DNA of 64,000 bases from Paenibacillus pabuli (lineage in GTDB: Bacteria > Bacillota > Bacilli > Paenibacillales > Paenibacillaceae), in contig NZ_JBDOIO010000003.1 of assembly GCF_039831995.1 (NCBI RefSeq), forward strand, positions 3,286,001 through 3,350,000. The letters run 5' to 3'. Of the stretch, positions 34,493 through 44,900 are shown piece after piece. A program made the translations under genes and the position numbers. Under the pieces are notes generated by a model. It searched no databases. It had not been told where the DNA came from and saw only the letters and a program-made list of their open reading frames with translations. Numbering within the stretch: the first letter of the stretch is position 1; each line of letters begins with the position of its first letter.

Positions 34493-35023
34493 TTGACTAT
34501 GTCTGATATCAAATACAACAACATTAACGACAATGAACAGCCTGATTTTGACGAAGTCAGCGGAGAAGAACAGTTACATTCTCTCCGTAATCTGGTCGAG
34601 TTAACAGATCATCATCTTACTCGGCAAGTTCTCGCTATCGGCATGAATGCTCACGAAGAAGATCTGGTACGCATCGAAGCCTGGCGCGCCCTTGGGTTGG
34701 CAAGCTCCTCTGGGCTGCTGGATGGCATCCTACATGCTGCCGCGCAGCTTGTTCGTGATTCGGACGAAGATGAGGATGTACAAAACTATGCCTTGCAGAC
34801 GCTAGCCTTATTGCCCGTGACCGAAGCCGAGATTCAATTGGCTCTGGAGGTTTTGGAGAGGAATGCTTACATCTTGGTCAAGGGAGCCGCCTTCGCTGTT
34901 CTTGCTGCACATCAACACGTTGCCGGTGCTCGATCTGCGTTAGAGTCGCTTCAATCCGATCCCGATTTCGGCCCTTCTGCGAAGCGGGTATTACAATCGA
35001 ACCAAGGAAGTGATAGTGAATGA
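34493..35023 (+). CDS. HEAT-like repeat protein of the immunity cassette
   Basis: 176 residues from TTG 34493, exactly 7 nt after AGGAGG (34480-34485); an ATG lies 6 nt later. An acidic N-terminal tail precedes about four helical pairs of HEAT type (LTRQVLAIGMNAHEEDLVRI, EAWRALGLASSSGLLDGIL, VQNYALQTLALLPVTEAEI, LVKGAAFAVLAAHQHVAGAR). 21 bp after the Im-like gene and overlapping the next gene by 4 nt. Probable protein-binding scaffold; specific role unknown. Confidence 0.7.
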   Translation: MTMSDIKYNNINDNEQPDFDEVSGEEQLHSLRNLVELTDHHLTRQVLAIGMNAHEEDLVRIEAWRALGLASSSGLLDGILHAAAQLVRDSDEDEDVQNYALQTLALLPVTEAEIQLALEVLERNAYILVKGAAFAVLAAHQHVAGARSALESLQSDPDFGPSAKRVLQSNQGSDSE

Positions 35024-35430
35024 GCAAACATGATCCTTCTTCACATGAACACGAAGCTTATAAGAACACAGGTCAGTCCAATGAAGAATCGGGAGAACAT
35101 GCCGTGAAGCCTGTCTACCTGACCCAAGGTGAGATCAATGCTTTGCAGAAGGCCATCATGTTCCTTAAATTTGAGTGCGAAGAAACCGACTCCCTGCTAT
35201 ATGCAGGTAGCCCTCTGCTGAACAGTGTGCTGGAAAAGGTGCGGGATGCACATGATTATGCCGAGTACACCAAAGACTTCCACTCCCGACCCAATGAATA
35301 TGCTGAGCGTTTCATGAGAGCCAAACTGGAGCGTTCCTACGCAGAAGAACTGGCACCGCGTGATCGAACAGCAGAACAGAAGGCTGAGATTCTCAGTTCC
35401 TGCATGTACCCTTATCCAGTGAAGTCGTAA
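35020..35430 (+). CDS. Hypothetical protein, third gene of the immunity cassette
   Basis: 136 residues. Starts within the stop of the HEAT gene (ATGA overlap). N-terminal 30 residues are polar and probably disordered (SSHEHEAYKNTGQSNEESGE). The rest is helical (LTQGEINALQKAIMFLKFEC, then HDYAEYTKDFHSRPNEYAER). No membrane segment or known motif. The overlap indicates translation together with the HEAT protein, so the two may form a complex. Family not recognised. Confidence 0.7.
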   Translation: MSKHDPSSHEHEAYKNTGQSNEESGEHAVKPVYLTQGEINALQKAIMFLKFECEETDSLLYAGSPLLNSVLEKVRDAHDYAEYTKDFHSRPNEYAERFMRAKLERSYAEELAPRDRTAEQKAEILSSCMYPYPVKS

Positions 35431-35569
35431 CCATCATATTTTGAGGTGCCACATGATCCGAAATGGAAATGTTTAGCGGAGCTGCTGATGTGGTAGTTAA
35501 ACTCATACCACCCTTCTTCCAAATTTTCGTTATAATGTAAGCATTACACCGAGAAACGGGAGGCGAATT

Positions 35570-36358
35570 ATGGAAACTGAAGGTTTACGCAACGTTGAAC
35601 AACTAGCCTTGAAGAAGCACAAGATTTACAAACAAAGTTTGATCCGGTACCTTGCACGCTCCATGCTGGCGAGCATGTTTATCGGATTTGGCGTAATCGT
35701 GGCATTTAAGACAGGTAATTTCTTTTATATGGAGCAGTCCCCATTTACATACCCTATGGCCGCACTTACGTTCGGAGCAGCCATTATTCTGATTGCCTAC
35801 GGCGGGGGTGACCTCTTTACCGGGAATACGTTCTATTACACGTACGCTGCACTCAGGAAGAAGCTGCGCTGGTTCGAAGTGGTGAAGCTGTGGATTGCCA
35901 GTTACAGCGGAAACCTGATGGGCGCGGCTGTCTTCGCTCTATTAATCTATCTGACGGGATTATTCGATTCGTCTCAGGTCAATGGATTTCTGCTAAGTGT
36001 GGTGGAGCACAAAATGGAGGCACCGGCGATGCAGCTCTTTTTCCGGGGGATTCTGTGTAACTGGCTCGTATGTCTGGCGTTTTTCGTGCCGATGTTCATG
36101 AAGGAGAACGGCGCCAAAATGTTCGCCATGATGCTCTTTGTCTTCTGTTTTTTCATCTCGGGTTATGAACACAGCGTAGCCAATATGTGTACGTTTGCGA
36201 TCGCGCTTGTGCTGAATCATCCGGGAACGATCTCGTTTGGCGGAGTTATCCATAACCTGGTCCCGGTAACCCTCGGTAATCTGGTTGGGGGCGTGCTGCT
36301 GATGGGCTTCATGTATTATGCGGTAAACAAACCATTTCTCGATGATGAGACACACTAA
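35570..36358 (+). CDS. Formate/nitrite transporter (FNT) family channel
   Basis: 262 residues with about six transmembrane helices. FNT landmarks: MLASMFIGFGVIVAF, GGGDLFTGNTFYYTYA in the first half, and FFISGYEHSVANMCTFAIAL in the second, the conserved pore segment with its His. Pentameric channels of this family pass formate, nitrite or hydrosulfide. RBS CGGGAGG. Nitrite is attractive because nitrate assimilation genes are 12 kb away, but nothing here links them directly. Confidence 0.85.
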   Translation: METEGLRNVEQLALKKHKIYKQSLIRYLARSMLASMFIGFGVIVAFKTGNFFYMEQSPFTYPMAALTFGAAIILIAYGGGDLFTGNTFYYTYAALRKKLRWFEVVKLWIASYSGNLMGAAVFALLIYLTGLFDSSQVNGFLLSVVEHKMEAPAMQLFFRGILCNWLVCLAFFVPMFMKENGAKMFAMMLFVFCFFISGYEHSVANMCTFAIALVLNHPGTISFGGVIHNLVPVTLGNLVGGVLLMGFMYYAVNKPFLDDETH

Positions 36359-36366
36359 TGCACAGA

Positions 36367-36411
36367 AAATCCCCCGCAGCCAACCATCTCCTGATGGTGG
36401 TTGCGGGGGAT
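36367..36411. terminator. Strong bidirectional terminator
   Basis: ATCCCCCGCAGCCAACCATC pairs with the complementary arm ending GCGGGGGAT (36369-36411), one mismatch and a 4-nt loop. AAAAT stands before and TTTCTATTT after. It separates the convergent FNT and GNAT genes. Confidence 0.85.
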
Positions 36412-36413
36412 TT

Positions 36414-36854
36414 CTATTTCAACTCCAAATGTAGCAGGGGAAAAGGATTGCCCGAGCCATCCAGCTCGGATCTGCCTGTCTGTACAAACCCCATTCGGGT
36501 ATAAAACCGGGCAGCCCCCTCATTTTGTTCATTCACATCCACTTTGAGATCATTTCCCTTAAGCCCAATGGCATGCGTGACAAGCTTTCGTCCGACACCT
36601 TGTCCATGCTTGTCCACATCTACGAATAACATCTCAATGTGCTTGCCGTCCATTCCAATAAAACCAGCAGGTTCATCCGCTGAGTCCACCGCTTCCCATA
36701 TTTCCATCTCTGACAAGGCTTCGCTCACCACACTCTTATAGAAAAGGATATCCCCCTCTGCAAGAAACGTATGTGTTGCTCTTACAGCACGTTCCCATAT
36801 GGCAACAAGCTTGGCATGATCCTGCTTACGGTATGGTATAAGCATCATTTTCAC
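36414..36854 (-). CDS. GNAT acetyltransferase, YjaB-like
   Basis: 146 residues from GTG 36854, 8 nt after GGGAGG. Sequence follows E. coli YjaB closely: AIWERAVRATHTFLAEGD, EAVDSADEPAGFIGMDGKHI, LFVDVDKHGQGVGRKLVTHA, KVDVNEQNEGAARFYTRMGF, and the end TGRSELDGSGNPFPLLHLEL. CoA loop is GQGVGR. The family's physiological substrate is unknown. Single gene ended by the terminator shared with the FNT gene. Confidence 0.87.
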   Translation of the reverse strand: MKMMLIPYRKQDHAKLVAIWERAVRATHTFLAEGDILFYKSVVSEALSEMEIWEAVDSADEPAGFIGMDGKHIEMLFVDVDKHGQGVGRKLVTHAIGLKGNDLKVDVNEQNEGAARFYTRMGFVQTGRSELDGSGNPFPLLHLELK

Positions 36855-36977
36855 TTCTCACTCCTCCCATAGGATGATTATATTACATAAATACGAGGAG
36901 CAAGTAGAATCGAATGATGCAAAATACTGAAATAGAAGTTGATGTTATGATTGGCTTTATCTACCTTTCATCCTGAC

Positions 36978-38516
36978 TCAGCTATTCGAGCTGACCTCCG
37001 GCTTCCAACGAAACGTGGCAGCGGATTGGGATGGTAGTGTGTATTGAAATGTCTTTCCTTCCATGACGACATGAAAGGCAGCATCTTCGTTCCCTGTGTT
37101 AGCCGCAACGAGCACCATGGTTCCATCCGGATTGCGAAAAGCTACGTTTTTCAGTTCATCCGATTCTTGGGTAGACTCCACTCTTATGGCTCCTGAACGC
37201 ACATAACGACTGACATGTCCAAGCGCATAATACTCGACATTACGAGTCACTTCGCGCGTATCCGGATTAATGGTCACCACCCCCCGACAATTCGTACAGC
37301 CGCCATTGGTCGGTCCGCCTTGCGGATCCAGTGCAATATTCCAGAGCAGTACGCTTGTGGCCCAGTTTCGCGAAGCACCGATCATTAGATTGGACATCTG
37401 CCAGCTTAGATTATCGCCAAACTCAGGACTCCATTCCCCACCACTGCATTCTGTAAAATAGATGTTTTTGTCCGGAAAGCGATCATGCACGTCCGTCATG
37501 GCAGAAGGCTCCCCTGCATAACAATGGAATGCCGAACCATCAATATAGGATGCAGCTGCTTCGTCGCTAAGCACGCTGCCTGTATACTCCACTGCCTGAT
37601 CCCAGTTATGGTCATAACTGATGATTCGCGTGTCCATTCCTGCCTCTTGCATGGCCGGCCCAAGGTAATCCCGGATAAACATGGCCTGTTCTTCGGCTCC
37701 CATACTCATGCTCGGATAGCTAGCCGTGGTGAACTCCGGTTCATTCTGCAGCGTCATTCCATAGATGGGTACACCTTGGGCCTGATAGGCTTCAATATAT
37801 TTTACGAAATAACGTGTGTAAGCTTCATACACTTGAGGATTGCTGTAATCCAGATACCAGCCATTCATGGTCTTCTCGCCGTATTTCATCCAGGCCGGGG
37901 CAGTCCATGGTGTGCCCATAACCTTGATGTCCGGCTTCAGTCCAACGATCTGTCTCAGCATATCCACAACTTCCCGATCTTTGTCGATCGAAAAGTGCTC
38001 CATATCATAATCCGTACCCGATTCGATATCATTATACGTATAACTTGATGGTTTCCCTGATGTATCCACCGAATAATCGGAGGCACCGATGGTATGACGC
38101 ACCATATCCAGATTCAAGCCTTCCGTGGTATACAGCTCCTGAAGTAACTGTACTCGCTGTTCTGGCGGAAGCTGGTTGATCAAGTAGGTGGACGAGCCTG
38201 TCATGGCGGCACCGAACCCATCCATGGTCTGATACGTTTGGGACGGATCAATAATTATAGTGTAATCTGAATCTGCGTCGGAATCATTCGCCTCCGATGT
38301 ATTCCAGGAAATCGGCTGCTGCGGTTCCAATAAATGCTGCTGATCTCCGGTTGTCAGCCATACTTCAGCTGTTGCGGGTTTCTTCTCTACTGGTGGCGGA
38401 ATGGCATCCTCTTCGGTGTGGCATGTCATCCGCCATACGCCGAAACCAGCCACAATGCATACACCGAGCGACAGGATGATCCATGCTGTTCTCCTCTCTC
38501 TCCAACGTGACTTCAT
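36978..38516 (-). CDS. GH30-family secreted glucanase/glucosylceramidase-type hydrolase
   Basis: 512 residues. N-terminal membrane segment (TAWIILSLGVCIVAGFGVW, ~10-28) followed by a Pro/Lys linker. The GH30 (beta/alpha)8 barrel starts at QTMDGFGAAMTGSS. Acid/base Glu259 is in LQNEPEF and nucleophile Glu356 in FTECSGGEW. The C-terminal strands form the side beta domain. RBS GGAGAGGAG. Exported or membrane-anchored. Likely cleaves beta-1,6- or beta-1,3-linked glucan, with the GH3 enzyme encoded just upstream on the same strand trimming the products; exact subfamily not determined. Confidence 0.88.
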   Translation of the reverse strand: MKSRWRERRTAWIILSLGVCIVAGFGVWRMTCHTEEDAIPPPVEKKPATAEVWLTTGDQQHLLEPQQPISWNTSEANDSDADSDYTIIIDPSQTYQTMDGFGAAMTGSSTYLINQLPPEQRVQLLQELYTTEGLNLDMVRHTIGASDYSVDTSGKPSSYTYNDIESGTDYDMEHFSIDKDREVVDMLRQIVGLKPDIKVMGTPWTAPAWMKYGEKTMNGWYLDYSNPQVYEAYTRYFVKYIEAYQAQGVPIYGMTLQNEPEFTTASYPSMSMGAEEQAMFIRDYLGPAMQEAGMDTRIISYDHNWDQAVEYTGSVLSDEAAASYIDGSAFHCYAGEPSAMTDVHDRFPDKNIYFTECSGGEWSPEFGDNLSWQMSNLMIGASRNWATSVLLWNIALDPQGGPTNGGCTNCRGVVTINPDTREVTRNVEYYALGHVSRYVRSGAIRVESTQESDELKNVAFRNPDGTMVLVAANTGNEDAAFHVVMEGKTFQYTLPSQSAATFRWKPEVSSNS

Positions 38517-38544
38517 CTCATCTCACGCTCCTCTCCAGGTGTGG

Positions 38545-38576
38545 AAAAAGCCGCGGCCCATTGGCCACGACTTTTT
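38545..38576 (-). terminator. Terminator or attenuator between GH3 and GH30 genes
   Basis: A hairpin with a GGCC/GGCC inner stem and an AAAAAG/CTTTTT outer part (two mismatches), followed on the minus strand by CTTTTTC. It lies in the 71-bp gap between the GH3 stop and the GH30 start, so GH30 may be expressed only by read-through or from its own weak promoter. Confidence 0.6.
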
Positions 38577-38587
38577 GCTTCTTCCTT

Positions 38588-41299
38588 TTATTTACCGGAC
38601 TTGCTTCCGATATTCACACTGCCTGTCAGACGAATATCATCCGATGCACTGCCGACATAAATAGATACCTTACCCTTAGGCATTACCCATTCATGTGACT
38701 TTTCATCCCAATAGGACAGTGCACTGCGATCCAGTTTGATTTTAACGCGCTGCTGTTTGCCTGCCTTCAGATCGACTTTGGCCCAGCCAGCTAGTTGTTT
38801 TTCCGGTGTTTCCACACTCGTTGGCAGATTGCCTACGTACACTTGTACAACTTCTGCACCTGAAACTTTACCCGTATTGCGCAGGTTCAGGGACACTTCT
38901 ACGGTAGCATCGTCGCCTTTACCTGTATTCTTCACGTGCAGGTTACGGTAGTCAAAATCGGTATAAGACAGACCGTGTCCAAACGCGAACGCCGGTGTCA
39001 TGCCTTCTTTGTCATACCCTTTGTAGCCTACAAAGATTCCTTCGGAGTAAGTACCCACGCCATTCACACCCGGGAATTGTTCCGCAGTGGATACTGGTGT
39101 TTGCGAATCATCTGCCGGGAACGTCACTGGCAATTTACCCGATGGGTTCACATCACCGAACAGAACACGGGCTACGGCATTACCTTGTTCCTGACCTGCA
39201 TACCAGGCTTGAACAATGGATGGTACTTCTTTTTGCCAGGAATCCATTTCCACGGCACGACCACTCATCTGTACAACAATCGTCTTCGGATTCGCTGCTG
39301 CAACCTTACGGATCAACTGCTCCTGGTTGTTCGGCAGTTCCAGATCGGAACGGTCCACATAACCTTCACTGTCATACGTGCGTGTCACGACAACGGCAAC
39401 ATCCGATTTTTTGGCCAGCTCGACGGCTTTTTGCATTTTGGCATCCACCGCATCTTCAGGCGCTTCCCAGCCGAAACGGACTTGGGCACCCATATCATGA
39501 CTGGTCTGTACCGGGAAATCAGTACGGTATTCAATCTTAATGTTGTGGGACTCGCCTTCTTTTAACGTAATTGCTTTCTTCGTTGTGCTCAGCGTTTCAC
39601 CCTGATTGTCTACGAGCAGCTGATCATCCACGTACAATTTCGCAGATCCCAGACTGGTCAGAGACAATTGGTAGTCACCCGTTTTGGGAGCTGTAATGGA
39701 ACCCGTCCAACGTGCAGACATTTTACTGTTGAATTTCGTTGGTGTAACCGGAAGCTTGGATGACTGGGCGTTGAACCCTTCATAGTTATAAAATCCAAGA
39801 TTCATGTTGACCTGATTGTCTGTACGAACCAGAGAAGGGTCACCTTCCATGTTCGTGTTGGTCCAGTATTCGGCACGCAGACCGTATTCCGCTTTGTCCG
39901 TACCATAGTTCTGCTCGCTCTTCTCGGCATTTGCCGGGGACAGGAGAGTAGATGGTACAGCGGATGGTCCGTTAAATGCATCCCCTGCGGAGATTGGATC
40001 CGTTCCGGCTGCATACTTCACTTCCACGCCATTGCCTGCACGGTTGCGAATCCCTTCGAGCGGACTCACTGTATATGTCGGATTAACGAGACTGCTGCCT
40101 CCACCTGCTGCAGAAGCAGTGTCTGCATCCGGTCCAATGACGGCAATGGAATTCAGTTCTTTCTTCGACAGAGGCAGAACGTTATCGTTATTTTGCAGCA
40201 GCACCATGCTCTGCTCTGCAATTTCGCGTGCTTGCTTGCCATCTGCCTTTGCATTGATTTGCGTATTGGTTACAGGGTTATCGAACAGCCCTTTCTCAAA
40301 CATTTGGAGCAGAATGCGACGGACCTTCTCATCAATGGTCTGCTCGCTGACTTCACCTTTGTTTACGGCTTCCAGCAGCTGCGTTCCCCATTTGCCATAA
40401 GGCTCCCCTGGTGTTTCCAGATCCAGACCCGCGTTAGCCGATTTCGCTGTACTGAAATTGGCACCGTAGTCACTCATGACGAAACCTTCGAAGCCAAACT
40501 GATCCTTGAGCAGATCCGTCAGCATCTCCTTGTTCTCACAAGCATATGTACCGTTCACCTGGTTAAATGAACACATTGCTGAACCGAGATCCGCTTTTTC
40601 GACCATGGCCTGGAACGGACGTGCATAGACTTCCTGAATGGCACGTTCACTGGCTGTTGCATTCGTGGTGAAACGCTCTGTTTCCTGATTGTTCAGGATG
40701 TAGTGCTTCGCCGTTGCTATAACAGGGTTGCTTTGAATCCCGTTAACGTACGCTGCACCCATGCCGGAAGCCAGCAACGGATCCTCACCCATAGATTCGA
40801 AGTTGCGTGATCCCCATGGTGTACGTGCAATATCCAGCCCAGGGCCAAGTACCACATTATGTGTTGTATTATGCGCTTCCTGCCCGATCAGATCACCATA
40901 TTGCTTGGCAAGATCCGTATCCCAGGATGCTGCCAGCGCGATTGGTGCAGGCAGTGCCGTGGACTTTTTGTCCTGAACATCCGGGTTCGCGACACGTACC
41001 CCTGCGGGTCCATCCGCCATCTGTAATGCCGGAATGCCAAGGCGCTCCAATCCATCATTATAGAAACCATAATAGTTATTTACTTTACCGGTAACGAATC
41101 CGATTTTCTCCTCCAGCGTCATCGCTTTGAGCAGCAGCTCGGTACGTTCCTCCGCAGATAATGACTTGTTCATCCAAGGGCGATCTGCCCCGGATTCTGC
41201 CTCTGCGGCGAAGGCGTGTAACGGCATGGCCGCAACCGCCACGATGATTAACAGCATAAACCATCGTTTGAGGAAAATCAGGTTGAGTCTTCTGTTCAT
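38588..41299 (-). CDS. Secreted GH3 beta-glucosidase with PA14 domain
   Basis: 903 residues from ATG 41299 (MNRRLNLIFLKRWFMLLIIV) after AAGGAGAG; the open frame extends to 41401 without an RBS. Signal peptide ends near HAFAA. GH3 barrel with GLERLGIPALQMADGPAGVR, KHYILNNQE and the nucleophile Asp277 in GFVMSDYGA. A PA14 sugar-binding insert occupies ~473-616. The second GH3 domain and a C-terminal FnIII-like domain ending VSIYVGSASDDIRL follow. PA14 inserts of this kind narrow the pocket in beta-glucosidases. Secreted; probably works with the GH30 enzyme. Confidence 0.9.
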   Translation of the reverse strand: MNRRLNLIFLKRWFMLLIIVAVAAMPLHAFAAEAESGADRPWMNKSLSAEERTELLLKAMTLEEKIGFVTGKVNNYYGFYNDGLERLGIPALQMADGPAGVRVANPDVQDKKSTALPAPIALAASWDTDLAKQYGDLIGQEAHNTTHNVVLGPGLDIARTPWGSRNFESMGEDPLLASGMGAAYVNGIQSNPVIATAKHYILNNQETERFTTNATASERAIQEVYARPFQAMVEKADLGSAMCSFNQVNGTYACENKEMLTDLLKDQFGFEGFVMSDYGANFSTAKSANAGLDLETPGEPYGKWGTQLLEAVNKGEVSEQTIDEKVRRILLQMFEKGLFDNPVTNTQINAKADGKQAREIAEQSMVLLQNNDNVLPLSKKELNSIAVIGPDADTASAAGGGSSLVNPTYTVSPLEGIRNRAGNGVEVKYAAGTDPISAGDAFNGPSAVPSTLLSPANAEKSEQNYGTDKAEYGLRAEYWTNTNMEGDPSLVRTDNQVNMNLGFYNYEGFNAQSSKLPVTPTKFNSKMSARWTGSITAPKTGDYQLSLTSLGSAKLYVDDQLLVDNQGETLSTTKKAITLKEGESHNIKIEYRTDFPVQTSHDMGAQVRFGWEAPEDAVDAKMQKAVELAKKSDVAVVVTRTYDSEGYVDRSDLELPNNQEQLIRKVAAANPKTIVVQMSGRAVEMDSWQKEVPSIVQAWYAGQEQGNAVARVLFGDVNPSGKLPVTFPADDSQTPVSTAEQFPGVNGVGTYSEGIFVGYKGYDKEGMTPAFAFGHGLSYTDFDYRNLHVKNTGKGDDATVEVSLNLRNTGKVSGAEVVQVYVGNLPTSVETPEKQLAGWAKVDLKAGKQQRVKIKLDRSALSYWDEKSHEWVMPKGKVSIYVGSASDDIRLTGSVNIGSKSGK

Positions 41300-41942
41300 G
41301 TTTGTAAGCTCTCCTTCTCTCTTGATCATTTTTCTTGCACACATCGTTGGATACATGTATACAAGGGAATGCAAACTGGCTTGTCCCAGCCCTTCAAGCA
41401 TTCAGGCAGCCCTGCACATCACTACGAAAAGTGCGGCTCGACAAGCGAGCGAGCAATTTCGCTTCCTTACGATAGCTGACCTTGAGACCAATTGCATCCC
41501 CTTAAATTTGGAAATGGAGCCGAATGGAGCGAATTAGTTCTTAGGTATGATGTGTTGTTAAGTTCGGATAACATCGTATGAAAACGGGTTAATTACATTT
41601 TTGTAACTAAAGTCATACAAAACATTCACTTTTAAAAACAGTCGTTATGTCCCACACCCGAGATAACAATTTATTCAATTAATTATCAGATTAAGGAATT
41701 TCGTCGGAACACTTGGGCCCAAAGTCTTTTTGAAAACGGATGCACTGTACGCCTTCATTACACATGGAAAATAAAAAGCAACCGAAGTCCCTTTTAACAG
41801 GTACCCCGGCTGCTATTTCTTCATTACGCACTGCAAATCGTGTCGCATTTTTCTAGTGGAACTTACTTAAATCATACATCCATGCCTACTGACCGTACTC
41901 GATCTGTCCTAACCTCATCTTGCCTGCGATCTCGAGCTCATT
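41300..41942. other. 643-bp gene-free stretch upstream of GH3
   Basis: Contains the dyad TTGGATACATGTATACAA (41347-41364), a perfect ATACATGTAT palindrome with TTG/CAA flanks, 48 bp upstream of the GH3 start and a candidate operator. Contains also, at 41773-41814, a minus-strand terminator for the 1656-residue gene: AGCAACCG / CGGCTGCT arms (7 of 8 pairs) followed by TTTTTATTTT. 41400-41770 has no ORF with an RBS. Confidence 0.55.
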
Positions 41943-44900
41943 CTAGCTCTTCAGCTGTGCCAGAATTTGTGGATCCTTGATCTTCTTATCTTCTGCAAGC
42001 AGCATAATTTTGGATAAAATCTCAGCTGTTCTTGGATCTTCGTCCAAGAATGGCAGGAAAATTCTTCCCCGATGCTGGCTATGCACAGGTACGATATAAA
42101 GCGCAGCTGTTGCCTGCTTAAACACATTGCCACTGCCGAGATGAACGGCATATTCACCGAGTTCACCTTCGATCCGTGCGTAATTGCCATCAAGTCGTAC
42201 ATTGTTTATTTTGAGTAGTCGCAGTGATTCATTGACGATAACATGACGCATTTCGATCGTTGTCAGGCTGGCTTCCGGATCAACCCCGCCCACATGCGCA
42301 ACACTGACCACCAGATCGACATCACGCATGACCTCTGAGAAGAAGATCGGCGGTACTTCTTTCAAAGCTACAGGTTTATACGTTTTGCGGTCATAGAATT
42401 GTACCGTCTCCAGCGTGGGTGCCTCCGTATCTGCCGGAGAGAACCAGTCTGCCATGGCATACAAATTGGCAATCAGGTTATGCTCATAGCTGACCTTCTG
42501 CAAGCCTTCCTCATAACTGACTGTCCACTGACGACCTTTAAGCAGGGCAACAGTCTTCTTCGGTTGAATCTGGTACCCGGCATATCGTCGTGATACGGTT
42601 CCATTCGCGAGCTCATCCTCATTGGGAAGATACAGCTCACGGAAGACCTGTTTGAACGGCTGACGTTCCTGACGAGTGAACAGATCCCGTTGGAATTCGC
42701 TCCACGTCCCGCTGCGGAACAATTGCAGCGGATGTGCAATCACCAGTGTATCCTGCTCCTCCAATGCATGCGTGGCACGATGTTCGCCAGGTACAATCAG
42801 GCAAGCAGATTCCGCATCGAAATACCCCAAACGGTCACCTGATTGGAATACCAACGTACGAATCAGCGGTCGAATGACCGGATTTTGCATGAGGCTCGCA
42901 ACTTCCCCCACGGTAAAGGAAGTCTCTGCTGTCATGGAACGCTCCAGTTCCAGTTTTGCCCGGCGATACTGCTGGACCAGATCCCCTTTTAATTCCTTCA
43001 ACTCTGTAATGTATCCATCTTTCTTGAACCGTGCAGGTACCGATTTGAGTGTCTTCCCTTTACTTACAAGAACCAACTCGGATTGACCATCCTCATCAAT
43101 GACCAATTGTGCTGTCGTTGTCTCATCCAGGGCCTTCGGTTCAAAATAGGATTTCATCTCATCCAGCTTGCTCGCTTCCATGTTCCAGATCAGCCGGGTG
43201 ACGTCCGTATATCCTGCATTGCGGGCCAGGTTGCCAAGAGCAATCTGCGCGGCGGCACCTTCACTCGCACGACGCTGGGCTCCGAATTCCTTGCTCTCAT
43301 GCAGGAACTTCTGAATGAAGTCATAACGTTCGCGCAGATCCTGTTCCTGCTGTGCCTGGAATGGAATCAAACTGTACGTAAGCAGATGGTCCTTATTGCG
43401 CTTCTCTTGCACCGATTGACGCATATCTTCCAGACGAAGCTTCCCTAACGCTGCATCCGCGAACAACTGGGATCTGCGGTGGTTTGCTCCACCAGATATA
43501 TATTTGGCGCAATCATATAACAGATTGAACCGTTCCTCACCGACAGCTGCATAAGCTTCCTCGAACCAGGCAATATCAAATGCTCCGTCGTTGAATTCCT
43601 GCGGCGATATCGGTGAATAGTGAGCGACGATGGTTTCCTTTTCAGCTGTAAAACGTTCATTAATATGGGCATGGAAGTACCACGCTGCACTGCGGAGTCC
43701 TTCCCATCCCAAATGCTTCGATACGATTTCCATCCACTGCGGTGCGTACATGGCCGCTTCCAACAACTTTTTCTCTTGAATCGGGTATTGCTCAAGCCAT
43801 TGCCCCAGGAGCTTCGCATCCTCACCCTCACGTGGATGGCAGACTTGAATCAGATGACTGAATGTCTCCTTGCGTGTTGTGTTATCCCCGTAGCTGTAAA
43901 TATAGCCTCGTACAAACGTATCCTTATCCATGGCTGAGACAAGATGCACCCAATGTTCCATGCCTTCCATTCGTTCAAACTTCATTGCCAGTGTGCTGAC
44001 TTCCGTGGAAAGCTCGCCTCGTGTCAGTTCGATCTCCAAAATTCGTTCAACGACGGTATTGCGCAGCTCTACCAGTTCCGGATCATCGGAGATACCTTCC
44101 GTCCGTGTCGACGTCAACTCACGAATGAATGCAAAGCGATCCCCACCGGTTAGCAACTGACGATACATGGTCTGATCATCAATCAAACGCAATTTGAATG
44201 CCCGCAGGTAATCTTCGAATGATAACAGGGAGAAACGCTGTGTATTACCCACAAGGTTGATAAACTGATAAGCCGTTTGGAAAAACCGTTGGAAACTGGC
44301 ATCATCGTATATTCTGCTTCTTACCAGGTAGTTCCACCGTTCCGTCAGAATATGAAGCATTCCGGTTTCCTTCTCCAGTTGATCGTCCGGCATGCTTGCG
44401 ATAATGGAAGCCCACGTCTTCTCCGCTATCTCGAACGTATCTGCCGGGTTGCTGTCTTTGAACGCTGCTGCGATCAATTCAGCAACCTGATCCTTATAGG
44501 TCAGCGAAGCCGCAATCTGCTTCAGTTCTTCCATATAGGAAAGAGGATATGTCTGTTCGGCAAAGGACTTGCGCCAGCCTTCCAATAACGGAATTTTGTT
44601 TAATTCGTTATAATCATATTGATCGTGATAATAGCTGTAATGTTCATTTAAGCTGCCGCTCAATGTGCTGAATTGCAACACAAAAAATAGCTGCATCAGT
44701 TCCAAGCTGTTCAGATCACTCTGCGCAACGTACGCTTCCCAAACTTCATGGAGAGGGTATTGCTCCATCTCTTTCATCTTATTCCGTTCCGTATAGGAGA
44801 CCATGGAGCGCAGAGTCGCTCCAATCAAGAGCGTTTCTCGGTAGCCCGCATAATACTCCACCTCATACTCTTGATCCCTGTGTTGATGAACCAGAGCATC

